A stretch of DNA of 64,000 nucleotides from Phytophthora hibernalis (GCA_012656075.1 JAAKBF010000041.1:744001-808000); one strand, 5' to 3'. Counted from the stretch's first letter, positions 21,060 to 31,418 are shown. Numbers and translations are program-made. Notes: a model not told the origin generated them from the sequence alone.

Positions 21060-22620
21060 TGCGTTCTGCAGCGTCCCTGCAGCCGTTTCAGTTTCTTCTT
21101 GACACAGTTCTCCTGCTTATTTGGCATCCTGCTGTCGAACACTCGCTGCCAGCTTCCCGCTTGCTGAGTTTGGCCTTGCTCGTGATCGCTGTCTTCGCGC
21201 TCACGCAACTTCCGCGTTCGACATCCTGTCTTGGTCCGGCCTCTCCGACCCTTTCCTTGGTTTGCGTCCTTTCACTATATCTGTAAGATTGTATGCCGGG
21301 GGGTTCGCGTCCTTCCAACCCCCCAGCCGTGTGTTCTCCCCGTCCTGGATCGATCCCGAAGAGTCGTGACCACCCGGCGAATTGTGAAGTCTGCCACACT
21401 AATAAAAACCAGATGATTTTCCGGAGCGCAATAATATTGTCCTTTACCAACTCCAAATTAATGAGCCTGTCTTCACCGTGGGCACGTCGCCATCAAATTC
21501 CGTGGCGCTCTTGCAGGTTACGAAGTCATGACCATCCTAGCCGTGGCCACGAGCGAGGCAGGATGTTTAGACGGCGCAACACCGTCTTGGCCTGGGAGAT
21601 AATCATGCTTCCAGACAGCGAAATACCCCAGGCCTCACTGGCCAACACGAACTCGACCATGCATTGGTCCAACACGAGCAGATAGCTTGGTCGCACCTTT
21701 TAGCTCTACAATCAGTCGGCGGTTAAGTGGTGCAGTTGCTAGCCTCCTTCAGCACGCGCCCAATTACTTGTTTGAACGGCCTCTTCGCGAGTGAGAACTC
21801 ACGACACCAGCTCCTTGTACGTGCCGGTCGGAGGCTTGCGGAGACGCTCGCAGACACGCAGCTCTTGCAGCTTGGTCAGGCGGGAACGCTCCTGGAACGG
21901 TTGACGAGAGGAAGACACCATTAGGCTTCGAGTCAAATTGAATAATGATGCATCACTTGCTAGTCGTTCATACCCGCCTCGTTCCCTTCTTGAAGTTAGA
22001 CTGAGTCCAAGATCTTCTAATGGGCTCGCTTTACAAGATCTGATTGGCGGAATCGTTAATACCCGTAGCTGATTGGCGCAATCGAGTTTTGTGTAATGTA
22101 CTTTATGAATACACCAGCAAAGTATGGTACATCTTCTAAATCATGCTTCTTGGAAAATTAAAGGTTCTGAGTGTTCGCTGAGGAAACAGATTAATGTAGC
22201 TCTTTCCCCCGTTAAGCTCGATCGACCAGTTTTGATTGGCTCAGTGATCTACCGTTCCGTCAATCAGCGCTCAAATTGAAAGAGGCGCGGCAAAAGTGAA
22301 GGCACTCAGAGCAAACCTTATTTTGGATTATTATTTTGCGCTAATGTTGCCCTAAGCGGGCCAGTTGAAGTTGCAGTGCAAGCCAACGAGCCTCGATCCG
22401 GTAGCGTAGTTGCTCTCATTAAGAGAACTATAGTTTCTGGAGCTATTCAAACTCTGGAGCTAGTTTTGATTTTGCTCCAAGATGATCGTCCAGATACAAT
22501 TTTGAAGTGTAGTTCTTGGAGTATCCAGTCTGGAGTGAGACGGATACAAAAATCAACATGTCGCGAAATAGCGCCTTGGAGCAACGGGCCTCGATGAGCT
22601 ACAGTGGTTACCGTAATTAG
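21060..22620. other. No recognisable gene
   Basis: The 5' side of the LINE fades out near 21100-21450, where a minus-strand frame has no family motif. From 21460 to 22620 I see no coding sequence. The last 200 bases (22425-22620) share blocks with 30950-31086: AGAACTATAGTTTCTGGAGCTATTCAA versus AGAACTGTAGTTGTTGGAGCTATTCAA, and GCTACAGTGGTTACCGTAATTA versus GCTGCAGTGGTTACCGTAATTA. This points to a small dispersed repeat that abuts an LTR-like sequence in both places. Confidence 0.4.
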
Positions 22621-22622
22621 TA

Positions 22623-23474
22623 TGGTATGAGTCCCACCAACAACACTCGCTTTCCCTTGTCAGGTCAACGAGCTTTGGATCAAACCTGAAGACCAGGAAC
22701 GATCCCTTACGCCGGGTTGGATGTGAACCCTCTGTACACCAGGGTGTATAAGGCCAACCCAATAACCTGCACCACTAGTCACGAGCGAGGGCTAGTATGC
22801 AATATTGCGCTTTCGCGCGAACCCCGCAGTCCCTCAGAAGGAAGGGTATCGGCTGTCAAGCCTAATACGGGTTTGCCGAGGTAAAACCTCGGCGTGTAGT
22901 AAAATATGTATGGAACACTCGGTTCCACTATAATATATGGTGAACGACGCTTCTCGTCGCTCCCAACACTCGGCAACTCTAATCTCTTGGACTGACCAGC
23001 AACAAACCCTCGGTCCAATGTACCTTAGGCTCGCTGACCAGCATCCCACAAGCCGAGCGTACCCGGACCCTAAGATAAGCTAGCTAGACTTACCGAAGAC
23101 GGACTTGACCCTTGGTGACTTGGGTGGAAGACTGCTGATTTATTTGTGTTGATCTATGGCTCTGAGAGCCTCTGTAGACAATTCTATAGCTAGTCCTATA
23201 TCTAAATACAAATATCCAGTGTGAACCGATCCCCGTATGCGATCCTGTACCCGGCTCTATAAGACCGAGGGTACGAAACTGAAATGGGTACAAACGATGG
23301 TTCGTACCCTCGGCCGGGAATTTATTATACCCGACCGAGGCCTCGGTCACTAAACTATCGTGGTCACTGTGGCGCGGGGAATGTAATCCGCCAATCAGAG
23401 CGCGCCGGTCACTTTCCTTCAGCAAGGGCAACCTTGCCGAGTGGCGACCGAGCGCTCCAAAACCCGACACCACA
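22623..23474 (-). repeat. LTR-like repeat, copy 2
   Basis: 852 bp closely similar to 1284-2115, same orientation, with TG and CA at the ends. On the minus strand it begins TGTGGTGTCGGG and ends GGACTCATACCA. It lacks the last 37 or so bases present in copy 1, so it is truncated on its left. On its right it joins an open LINE reading frame directly at 23475, with no visible target duplication. It may be the distant 5' LTR of element A or a truncated solo LTR. Confidence 0.6.
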
Positions 23475-24950
23475 TGGGCGTCGCACGAACGCAGCATCGA
23501 CCTGTCCAAGGCGGCAGACGGAGTGAAGGAAGCAGCGGCGACTCTATTAGAAGTCAAACCACAAACAGTGTGGGTGGTAACGCGACGGAACCTAAGGCGG
23601 CTGATAACTCGAAGGAGACAGGAGCAAGCAGAGCAGGCGAGAAAAGCGATCGATGCAAAGTGGACGAAGAGCCATGAGGACATCGCACACGCACTACGGC
23701 AACTCGACTGGAGTACGATCGCCCGGATGGAAGGGGTGACGCCCTACCAGACGCAAAACGTGCTGAGACTGAAAGCACATAGACTGCTCCAATGGAAATA
23801 CAAGGACATCGGCTACCGGTGTACAAGCCCAAGATGCAGCCAAACTGAGTCGACGGGGGTGGCTCATTTGGTCTGGCAATGTCCCGATGCTCAGCGGATC
23901 TGGGCGGCAACACTGCAGCATTGGGGGTGGCAATCCAAGGACGATAATGAGAGGATCTTGTTGGGGAAGGACGCAATTGACCAGATCTTCTCCTTCAAGC
24001 TCAAGAAGGTGCTGAACTGGCTCAGCAAATGGGGTACGGAGCGCAAGTTTGAGTGGTGGGAGGTGATTGACACGGTGGTGGCCGACCTGTGGTAGATTGA
24101 CTCTCACGGTCATATGGAGATGAAACGTGGACCTGCATTATGGGCCTAGCTCAACCGTGGGCACGATTGACGATGCAGTAGCGGGGGTACGAGGCAGTGA
24201 GAAAGAGGCCATGGAGAGGTATAAGATAGGGCTCTATCCGCTGACGACAACATCCCAGAGGATGTTGGAAGTGACGGGAGCTATCATCCCCAGGTGGGCA
24301 AGTCCCCTCACCACTACATCATGTCGGAGGTGTAACACGGTGGAGCGGGTCGGTTTCTTCGACGGCGGCTCCCGCGGCAACCCGGGAGCGGGAGGGAGCG
24401 GGAGCGTGATTCTCGAGCGCGGAGTCAACGACGACCAGTACCGGGTTGTCTGGGCCATGGCCACGGCGCTGGGAATGCCAGACACAACCAATAACGTCGC
24501 TGAATTTGTAGGATTACAGCGGCTCCTGACCCGAGCAGTGGAAAAGAAATGGAAGGGAGTTCATATCGTTGGCGAAAGTGCGCTGCTACTAGGAATGATG
24601 CGGCAGCGGAAGCCATCGAGAGCAAGAAAACTACAACATTGGTATCGGATATCGCGGAGGCTGGTGGACATGTGCGACGTAAGCACATAGAGTCATCACT
24701 ACCGCCAAAACAACAAGACGGCGGATTATCTCGCCAACCACGCTATGGACGCCAAACGGAGCACGGAGTGGACGGAGCAGTTGAATGCACCTGAGATCAG
24801 TATGATCACAGCACACACTTTGTGTCACTCTCGAGGGTGCGCACGCGCTGAGGTCTTTTCTGGGCGGACCGCTGCCTGGACGATAGCGACTTCGCTTACT
24901 CTTGCCCGAACAAAGAGGGAATTGATGAGGATCACCGCAAATGTGAGCTC
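23475..24950 (+). pseudogene. LINE ORF2 C-terminal part: zinc-finger region and RNase H
   Basis: The frame from 23475 (WASHERSIDLSKAADG) to 24095 holds the post-RT region with a Cys/His cluster (CTSPRCSQTESTGVAHLVWQ then CP), typical of LINE ORF2 zf-RVT domains. The next frame (24127-24690) carries an RNase H type I domain: FFDGGSRGNPGAGGSGSVIL (first Asp), NNVAEFVGLQRLL (Glu), and VGESALLLGMM where GDSALL is expected, so the third acidic residue is Glu instead of Asp. ADYLANHAMD continues in another frame near 24722. The reverse transcriptase is missing because the LTR-like repeat abuts the 5' side. Stops and frameshifts make it non-functional. Confidence 0.7.
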
Positions 24951-25350
24951 GCACCGGCGACCGCATCAGGAACTGTCGCGTATTGATGAACGACCGCACT
25001 CCGAGCGTCAACTAGCGTAACTCGTCCCTCAAGCTTGGACAGCCAGCGACATACACGACAGTGGCTGGCTGTACAAACTTTACTAACATGCTTCACCACG
25101 ACAAAAGCTAGTACGCCCGCAACTTGCCAGGCACAATTGTTCCTTGTCTAACATGCAGTGTTACACAGCAACGATCCCGGGCGCTGGCCGTGGTACGCGA
25201 CAGTTCTTGATGAGGTCGCTGCTGCGAGCTCACGTAGGCGGTGATCCTCATCGCTTCTATTTTTCTCGGGCACAAGAAAGCGAAGTCGCTATCGTCGAGT
25301 CGGCAGCCTACCCTGTAAAGACCTGCGCGCGAGCGTACCCTGCAGAATGT
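24820..25350. repeat. Inverted duplication of a LINE 3' segment
   Basis: About 160 bp at 24830-24990 reappear inverted and diverged at 25190-25350. Shared blocks include CGATAGCGACTTCGCTT, TGATGAGGATCACCGC and GAACTGTCGCGTA. The copies point toward each other around a 200 bp spacer. This is either two LINE 3' ends inserted in opposite orientation or an inverted duplication. Confidence 0.6.
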
Positions 25351-25418
25351 GACGTACAGTGTGTGAGGGCCAGGGTACCCCGCCGCTGTGTTTCGCCCAC
25401 AGGGCGAAGCCTAAAATA

Positions 25419-25537
25419 CTCACATTATCTGCGTCGTTTTGTGTACAAAAGCACCAAAATGGGCTTGATACCGATAGTGTCGTACTCGGCGAGCTGTTTT
25501 GGTGCTTTTGTACACAAAACGACGCCGATGATGCGAG
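25419..25537. mobile_element. 119 bp foldback MITE with TA flanks
   Basis: The arms at 25431-25459 and 25497-25525 are 29 bp perfect inverted repeats (GCGTCGTTTTGTGTACAAAAGCACCAAAA), extended outward by about 12 imperfect bases. The unit is flanked by TA on both sides (25417-25418 and 25538-25539). It has no coding capacity and a 37-base loop. The TA duplication suggests mobilisation by a Tc1/mariner-type transposase. The perfect arms suggest a young insertion or gene conversion between arms. Confidence 0.75.
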
Positions 25538-25935
25538 TACTAGTGTCAGCATGGATTTAGGCGGGGTTGGTCAGGCATTTGAGCACGACACCTTTTCAAC
25601 TTCAAAATGGTAAAAAGAAAATTCGAGGTAAAGTCAAAATGACACCAGGTGACAAATCTGATATTTAACAATCAACGGATTTGAAAGGGAAAATTATGCT
25701 GCGGACATTTTAAAGACACGTAAGAGCACGCGCCAGAACTATTCATTGAGGAACACTTGATGAAGGCAACCGACCTGCTCTCCCACGAAGCTATAACCAT
25801 GTATCTTGCCACACGGGCTCGTTACACACAATTAAGTCCCAGGATTTAGTGTTACGAAGTCTCTTACAGGAAACAGCACTGGGGAATGCAAAACTTCGTC
25901 ATCTTTCACTCCAAAGATTCTGCTTTCTGTCTTCT

Positions 25936-26118
25936 TGCTTCGCTTGCGACTCTACAGCGCAATTTCGACTCCGAGGCTGCTATTCAACCTCTCACTACTT
26001 ACATTCATACTCATATACTACCGCTGTGCTGAACTGCAACCCCTGTTGCATTTTCCATCTTGTTTTCCCAGCACGCATACGTGACGAGATCAATTTGATT
26101 CGGACGTTGGAACTATCA
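25936..26118 (-). repeat. Copia 3' LTR
   Basis: About 183 bp matching 30619-30800, with shared stretches such as CTCATATACTACCGCTGTGCTGAACTGC. On the minus strand it starts at the stop codon of pol (26116-26118), so coding sequence and LTR abut or overlap. Confidence 0.65.
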
Positions 26119-27025
26119 CTCTTCCGATACACGTTCAATCAGGGTGCGTGCGAACGGAGCTGGACGCTCCTCACGCGGAGTCAATTTTGCTTCCGACTTC
26201 ATACCCAGCAGATTCACCATTTTGTTCAACGGCATAGAAATTACCGACTTGGTAAATATATCGGTAGTGTTGTTTTCTCCTTCGACCTTCCACAGCTTCA
26301 CTGCTCCTTGAGTAACTTGCTCTCGCGCATAATGGTATCTCAGTTCAATATGGCGAGTTTTTCGACTTTAAGTCGGGTGGACAGCCAAAGCTAAAGCAGC
26401 CTGATAATCGATGCCCAGCGATACATCAATATGGCAATTGGGTAAATTTCCATCACGATGTTTGCGAGTGCACATCCTTCTTGGCATTCTACGCATGCAG
26501 CAACATACTATGCCCCCGCTGTGCTTTGAGCAACGATGATCTGCCGGGGAGAAGCCCAAGCCACTGGTCCACCTGCAACGCTCATCACGTATCCTCTTTC
26601 GCTCTTTCTCGAGTCGGGACACTTTCCCCAGTCTGAATCGCCGAATCCTTCAATCTTGACTATCGCTGGAGCTCCTCCTTTCTCTTTTTGAGCACGAAAT
26701 CCTCGATCCGTTGTAGCTGAAAGATATCTCCACACTCGCCTGACGGCCCGCCGTGAACACTGTTTGGCTTATCAGTAAATGTGCTCAGGTAGCCGACAGA
26801 ATAGGCTAGATCTGGATGCGTGCTAGTCGCCAAGTACATGAGCGACCCTATTGCTGCACGGTAATCAATCCCAGGTTCCTTATCATCTTCCGTAGACGTT
26901 TGAAATTTCAAATTTGTCTCCATCGGTGCGCGTGATTCGCGCGCATTTTCGAATCCGAACCTCTGCAAAACATCTTTCGCATACTTAGTCTGGTGGAGAC
27001 AAACACCATTTTGGTCGGATTCCAC
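26119..27025 (-). pseudogene. Copia RT C-terminus and RNase H
   Basis: 26660-27025 reads YAKDVLQRFGFENARESRAP and IGSLMYLATSTHPDLAYSVG. 26508-26735 reads IEGFGDSDWGKCPDSRKSER, the first catalytic Asp region of Copia RNase H, and VAWASPRQIIVAQSTAGA, matching the conserved QxxVAxSTxEAE motif. The last frame ends FARTLIERVSEE at the LTR. Two frameshifts separate these pieces. Confidence 0.7.
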
Positions 27026-28058
27026 TTGAATTCAAGAAGTTCTGGAGCCTTCCCTGGTCTTTAATTTCGTACTTCTCGCGCAGATCCGCGAAAAATTGTT
27101 TCTTCCACTGCTCGGCGTTGGTGCCACACACTAAGTCGTCGACATAGACTAGTAAAATTGCTGTCACGCCGCCCTCGGAGTAGGAATAAAGGCATGGCTC
27201 CGTTGTGCTTTGGTTCCACCCATACTTTTCAGCCATTTGAGTAATTCTTCATTCCATTCCTTCCCACTCTGGTGCAGTCCGTACAAAGCGTTCTTCACTT
27301 TATACACCCATCCCTTTCTGAGTTGGAATCCAGCAATTCTTCTGATGAAGTGCACGATTTTCAACGTCGCATTTAGATACGCTGTATTGATATCGCAGGA
27401 GAATGGATGAAGTCCTAGAAGGCTGCATAGCGCCACGAACAGCCTGAAAGACGCCATTCGGGCTACCGGAGAGAAAATATCGGTCACCAGAAAATCAATT
27501 TCAGGTTCCTGCTTGTTCCCTCTGGCACATAATCGTGGACGAAATCGTATCACGTTCCCCAACGTGTCCGTTTTCAATTGATACCGACACATTGTTTCCA
27601 GTACCTTTTGCCTTCAGGAATTTCTGCTTCAGGGACGAGCTCCAATACACCTTTCTGCTCCATTGCTGTCATCTCACGCTCCATACCCTCCACCAATCTT
27701 TATGCTGGGGTGGCGACATTGCTTCTTTGTAGCTTCGATGTAGGCGAACTTCTGATACGTGCTAACTCCGCTGCCAATTTTTGTCCAGACCATAGATCGC
27801 TGTTACAAAAGCAAGTGCTGCATATACCATGAATGACTCACTTAATACGTCCGAACTCAGGTCATTTGGGTCCGCTTCCAGCAACTCGTCTTCTTCTTCG
27901 ACTTCAATTAAACCTGATTTGCGCTGCTTGTTCGGTACCTTTTCAGTGGTTTCTGCTATTTCTGGTCCTGTTGTAGTTTCTTGTATTTCGTGATTACTGG
28001 TATCGTCGGCCAGCGAGTAAGGTACAGTGTTTGTGATAACCATTTCATCACTCATCAC
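26985..28058 (-). pseudogene. Copia reverse transcriptase
   Basis: The N-terminal linker is at 27762-28058. The RT core follows: RPRLCARGNKQEPEIDFLVT and IFSPVARMASFRLFVALCSL (27164-27592), then VKNALYGLHQSGKEWNEELL, then LLVYVDDLVCGTNAEQWKKQ with an intact YVDD box (26985-27236). It lies in three frames. The catalytic aspartates are present, but the reading is broken, so no single product is possible. Confidence 0.75.
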
Positions 28059-28059
28059 T

Positions 28060-28990
28060 GGCGGATCTTGCTGAAGCCAACTCGGTTCAACGGTGTCTTG
28101 GCGTTATGTCTCCAAGTCGCCTTCGAAGGCTTTTTCAGCTCTGTTGGTTCGCGAACGCTGGTTACATTCACGCCTCCCTACGACGGGCAAGTCGTAATCA
28201 CTGCGTCCTCCATTTGTGAGATCTGGGTATTCATTATTGATCGATTGGCGCACGGTTTTTCAAAGCGTTCTTGCTCGTACCGATCGCGGTAATGTACCTG
28301 CTCGTTAACAGTGCCCACCATATTGTACTGTTCCCTGCGAGGGAAATTAAACTTTGCACCCAAGTTGACCCTCTCGATAGCCGAGTACAAACCCCACTTT
28401 CCAGTTATCTGCAAATTTGTGTCTCGCTGCACCAACCTTCGTGTGCACATAAGCTAATGCACCAAACTCTCGAACGTGATGAATACCCGGAGTGCGATTT
28501 TCACATTGCCTATGGGATGCCGTTTATGGCACCGGAGTACTTGCGATTTTTGATGTACACTTCGTAGTAGATTGCATCGACCCAGAAAAAGTTGGAAACC
28601 TGGATTCTTTCATCATCGCCTTCAACATACCAAACAACGTCTGGTGGCTCCTCCACCATATTCAGTCGTGACGTGTTTGTGGGCATCACAGTGTGCGTCA
28701 TAGTGTGCGTGATACCATGCTTTTGATAGCAGGTTGCCCCTCGGCTTTCTCGAATTCGCCTCCTTCATCTGTGAGAACTTCCTTCATGGCATCGTCGGGC
28801 CATTGACGTTCAGTTCACGCTACATACCGATGAATTAGGCCATTTATCTCTCTCGCCGTCTTCGATTTGACTGGATATACTGAATTGAAGCGAGTGTGCG
28901 CGTCCATTAGAACCAAAATGGCCTTGAATCGAGTACAGTTGCAATTAACTGGACGAGTAGATCGGCAAACACAAGCTGGTTCTGTTTCTT
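28060..28990 (-). pseudogene. Copia integrase and linker, heavily damaged
   Basis: Only pieces are readable: YIKNRKYSGAINGIP (28510-28701), a KVGAARHKFADNWKVGF-like block near 28400, and REQYNMVGTVNEQVH near 28300, which correspond to the C-terminal part of the Copia integrase and the linker to reverse transcriptase. The catalytic core between 28700 and 28990 is too shifted to verify a DDE triad. Confidence 0.5.
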
Positions 28991-28994
28991 GACA

Positions 28995-29425
28995 CCTCGG
29001 TCAAAATGCTAGACGGGTACTTTAGCTCGTTGCTTGCCAAGCTGACACGCTTCACAAAGGCCAAAAATGACGCTTTCTCAAGGTCATCCCCTTAACCAAG
29101 CCTTCATCTGCCATATTTTTGATGTACTGCGGGCAAATAGGACCGAGACGATCGTGCTAACATTGAAGATCTGCTACTCCATCACTGAGTGTAAAGTTCA
29201 CCATGCTGCTGGGCCCAACATCGTTACTATTGGCATCGAGGAACTGATTCTGCGCAGTAAAAATCTACAGCCCACATGTGTGCATGTCCGCTTGCACTAC
29301 AACGTCGTTGTTCTTGATCAGAGTGTAGTTCCTCGTGGCATTGTTGTACGCCACGTCGAATCCATGTTGGTGAGCCTCCCACTAAATGTGGGAGTATCTC
29401 TCGAAGCGATTCAAAGGTCGTGAAA
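28995..29425 (-). pseudogene. Copia GAG-pre-integrase domain
   Basis: Minus-strand frames give GFDVAYNNATRNYTLIKNND, MHTCGLWIFTAQNQFLDANS and HDRLGPICPQYIKNMADEGL followed by KGMTLRKRHFW and CQLGKQRAKVP-like sequence. The HDRLGH-type histidine motif and following Cys block are the zinc-binding region before the Copia integrase core. One stop replaces the W before HDRLG. Confidence 0.65.
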
Positions 29426-29429
29426 ACGC

Positions 29430-30310
29430 TACCACAACGCTGTACACACAACGTATTCTTCGCCAGAAGCTGGAAGCTGCATCCTGCCCGTTGAGAATCA
29501 TCTGCAGTACATGATGTCTCTTCGTGAACAAATGGCAGCTCTGGATGCAGATCTGAGCGACGTCTGGAAGGTCGATTTGTTGGTCCGTTCAATGTCGCAG
29601 CAGCCATACTACAGCCAACTTCGGACGATTATGCTGCTTGGTGGAGTGCAAACGATCAGCACACCCCTCGACGCGAAAGCGATGATTATCACCCTTGACA
29701 AGGACGCTCAAGTGGAGAAACAAATTCTGACACGGCGCGATACTGGAAGAGGGGAAATTCAGAGTGGCAATGGTGGTAGACGGCCGCCAGCCACACAAGC
29801 TCACGACAAGGGGCAGCAGAACAAGCAGCCGCCGGGTAGTGGAGAAAAGACGTCGAACAATTGCAAGAGGAAGAGCTCCGGAAAAAATCGAGCTCATGGT
29901 AGTAACGAAGAGAACAAGAACAAACGTGAAGAGAAGGGGTCCCAGCGACAGTGACTGAAAAGAACACCAAGTCATCACGCGATGAGATGGGTCCTAGTGT
30001 ACCGGGCAAGGATGCAGACGCAGTGGTGTATCAGGCGGGTGGATATGTCGCCGGATGCTGGGTTTTGACTGCGTGGCAAACCGACACATCGTCGGCGACA
30101 AGCGCTACTACGTCACGTATCGAAATCTCTCTGCAAAAGCACAGCAGAAGCAAATTGTACGCAGATACAGTGGCATCGCCGGAGCAGTTGGAGTTGGGGC
30201 TGTCAATCTGCGTGTACAAGTGGAAGGTGAATGTGTGCAACTGCGGCTGGAAAACTTCCTTTTTCGCCCCAGTACCAGAACTTGCTGTCGCATTTGGAGC
30301 CATAGTCATA
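29430..30310 (+). pseudogene. Copia gag middle and protease, inverted relative to the element
   Basis: On the plus strand, 29511-29954 reads LREQMAALDADLSDVWKVDL, then LVRSMSQQPYYSQLRTIMLL and a Lys/Asn-rich tail. 30055-30290 reads GFDCVANRHIVGD then RYYVTYRNLSAKAQQ, the place of the Copia protease, with CVA where the DSGA-type active site is expected. The block continues the gag that stops at 30311 on the other strand, and its end matches the start of the GAG-pre-integrase region at about 29370. It is therefore an inverted internal segment and not a second insertion. Confidence 0.65.
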
Positions 30311-30604
30311 CTACATCAGCTGCTGTGCTAGCGTGCATGAGACGGAACTTGATACGAGTTTTGCTAGTAACTGGTCTTGACGCAGGTATCTCCTCTCTTC
30401 CTTCTCGCTGGCCATGCTTTCATAACGCACGCTCTGGTCACAGATGTCATCCAGCTGCCGCTCATCCTTGTTCACCTGATAGCAGACAAGATAAAGCATC
30501 ATGGTTCGCTTGTACAACGGCCAGTTTCGGCCATTCCTGTTCATAGGTCTACCGTCTTTATTCCACTCGACGTCTGCCGATTTCGTTGACGTTGATCGCG
30601 ACAT
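30311..30604 (-). pseudogene. Copia gag N-terminal part
   Basis: From ATG 30604 the frame reads MSRSTSTKSADVEWNKDG, then NGRNWPLYKRTMMLYLVCYQ, the typical start of a Copia gag (UBN2-type) where a conserved W-x-x-W/Y region precedes the helical core. It runs to about 30311, where the reading turns into antisense of the protease: this is the right-hand breakpoint of the inversion. Confidence 0.65.
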
Positions 30605-30618
30605 ATTGGCGAAATGGA

Positions 30619-30800
30619 TGCTTCGCTTGCGACTCTCCAGCGCAATTTCGACTCTGAGGCTGCTATTCAATCTCTCACTACTTACATGCAAACTCATATA
30701 CTACCGCTGTGCTGAACTGCCACCCTGTCGCATTTTCCATCTTGTTTTTCCAGCACGCATACGTCATGAGATCAATTTGATTCGGATGTTGCGTTCAACA
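30619..30800 (-). repeat. Copia 5' LTR
   Basis: About 182 bp, highly similar to 25936-26118. On the minus strand it begins TGTTGAACGCAACATCCGAA and ends GCGAAGCA. It lies 14 bases before the gag ATG at 30604, so the true inner edge may be a little different. No clear primer-binding site is seen. Confidence 0.65.
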
Positions 30801-31309
30801 TCGTAACATTTAGCTTTCCCGGATGCGAACGTGCCAGAAGGCGTTATAAAAAGTGCGCACAATACCTTCTCTCTTCACGTCATTTTGATTTTACCTTATG
30901 ACGTATTGGATTTTCTTTGAAGTTGAAAAGGTGTAGAGGAGCAAATAGAGAATAGAGAACTGTAGTTGTTGGAGCTATTCAAGGATTTTGGACTTAAATT
31001 TCGTACTTAAGGCGACAACCACAGTAAATTGTAACCTTTGTGTAACCATTTAGCTTCAAAAGCTGCAGTGGTTACCGTAATTAATCTCACTCACATTAAT
31101 TCTTGTAAGGATAGAAAAACTTGGATAAACTTATACTTTTGAGAATTTGAACGGACGTCCTGATCTTGATTATCAACCAATTATAATAGTTCCTGCATTA
31201 ATCCAGTCGTTTAATTCGTGGAAAACACGCTGTGGTCTTCATTTTCAGCCAAACGTTCTAGTTTTCGAAAACCTATCCCTAGAATTTCTGCGACATCCTA
31301 CACGACAAC
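30801..31309 (+). repeat. Probable remnant of Gypsy B 5' LTR
   Basis: No gene is present. The end (31288-31307, AATTTCTGCG...CCTACACGACA) matches the terminus of the LTR-like repeat at 1247-1275, and it is followed two bases later by a primer-binding-site-like sequence. The rest of the LTR does not resemble the 1247-2115 repeat, so it may be truncated or from a diverged subfamily. Around 31065-31086 it contains the dispersed block also found at 22597-22619. Confidence 0.4.
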
Positions 31310-31327
31310 TGGTGCCGCGACCCAGGA
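31310..31327 (+). other. Candidate primer-binding site of Gypsy B
   Basis: TGGTGCCGCGACCCAGGA starts two bases after the CA that ends the putative LTR and 92 bases before the gag ATG. TGG at the start fits complementarity to the CCA tail of a tRNA. Which tRNA cannot be decided from the window. Confidence 0.5.
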
Positions 31328-31418
31328 TTGGAAGTGACTTTCTGTGTGTCTTGGTTGTATATAGGTTCTTACCCTAACGAGCATTCGAGAGAAGACAAGA
31401 GAAGAAGAAGAGAGAAGA

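Larger units (their letters stand above)
25936..30800 (-). mobile_element. Ty1/Copia element with internal inversion
   Basis: A minus-strand Copia element with short LTRs (30619-30800 and 25936-26118). Reading 30604 to 26118 gives gag N-terminus, then an inverted block, then GAG-pre-integrase, integrase, reverse transcriptase and RNase H, the order of Ty1/Copia Pol. Frameshifts and stops are frequent. The block 29430-30310, holding the middle of gag and the protease, runs in the plus direction; flipping it restores the normal order. The LTRs differ at several places, so the insertion is not recent, and no target duplication is visible. Confidence 0.75.
25585..30938. repeat. Imperfect inverted repeats flanking the Copia element
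   Basis: CACCTTTTCAACTTCAAAATGGTAAAAAGAAAATTC with GTCAAAATGAC near 25587-25645 recurs inverted near 30880-30938 (...GTCATTTTGATTTTACC...GAAGTTGAAAAGGTG). The pair lies outside the Copia LTRs on both sides. It could be the termini of an older DNA element into which the Copia inserted. No transposase remains. Confidence 0.45.

Noticed and set aside
29511..30300. A second, plus-strand Copia element
   Set aside because: Only gag middle and protease are present, exactly the parts missing from the minus-strand element, so an inversion explains it more simply.
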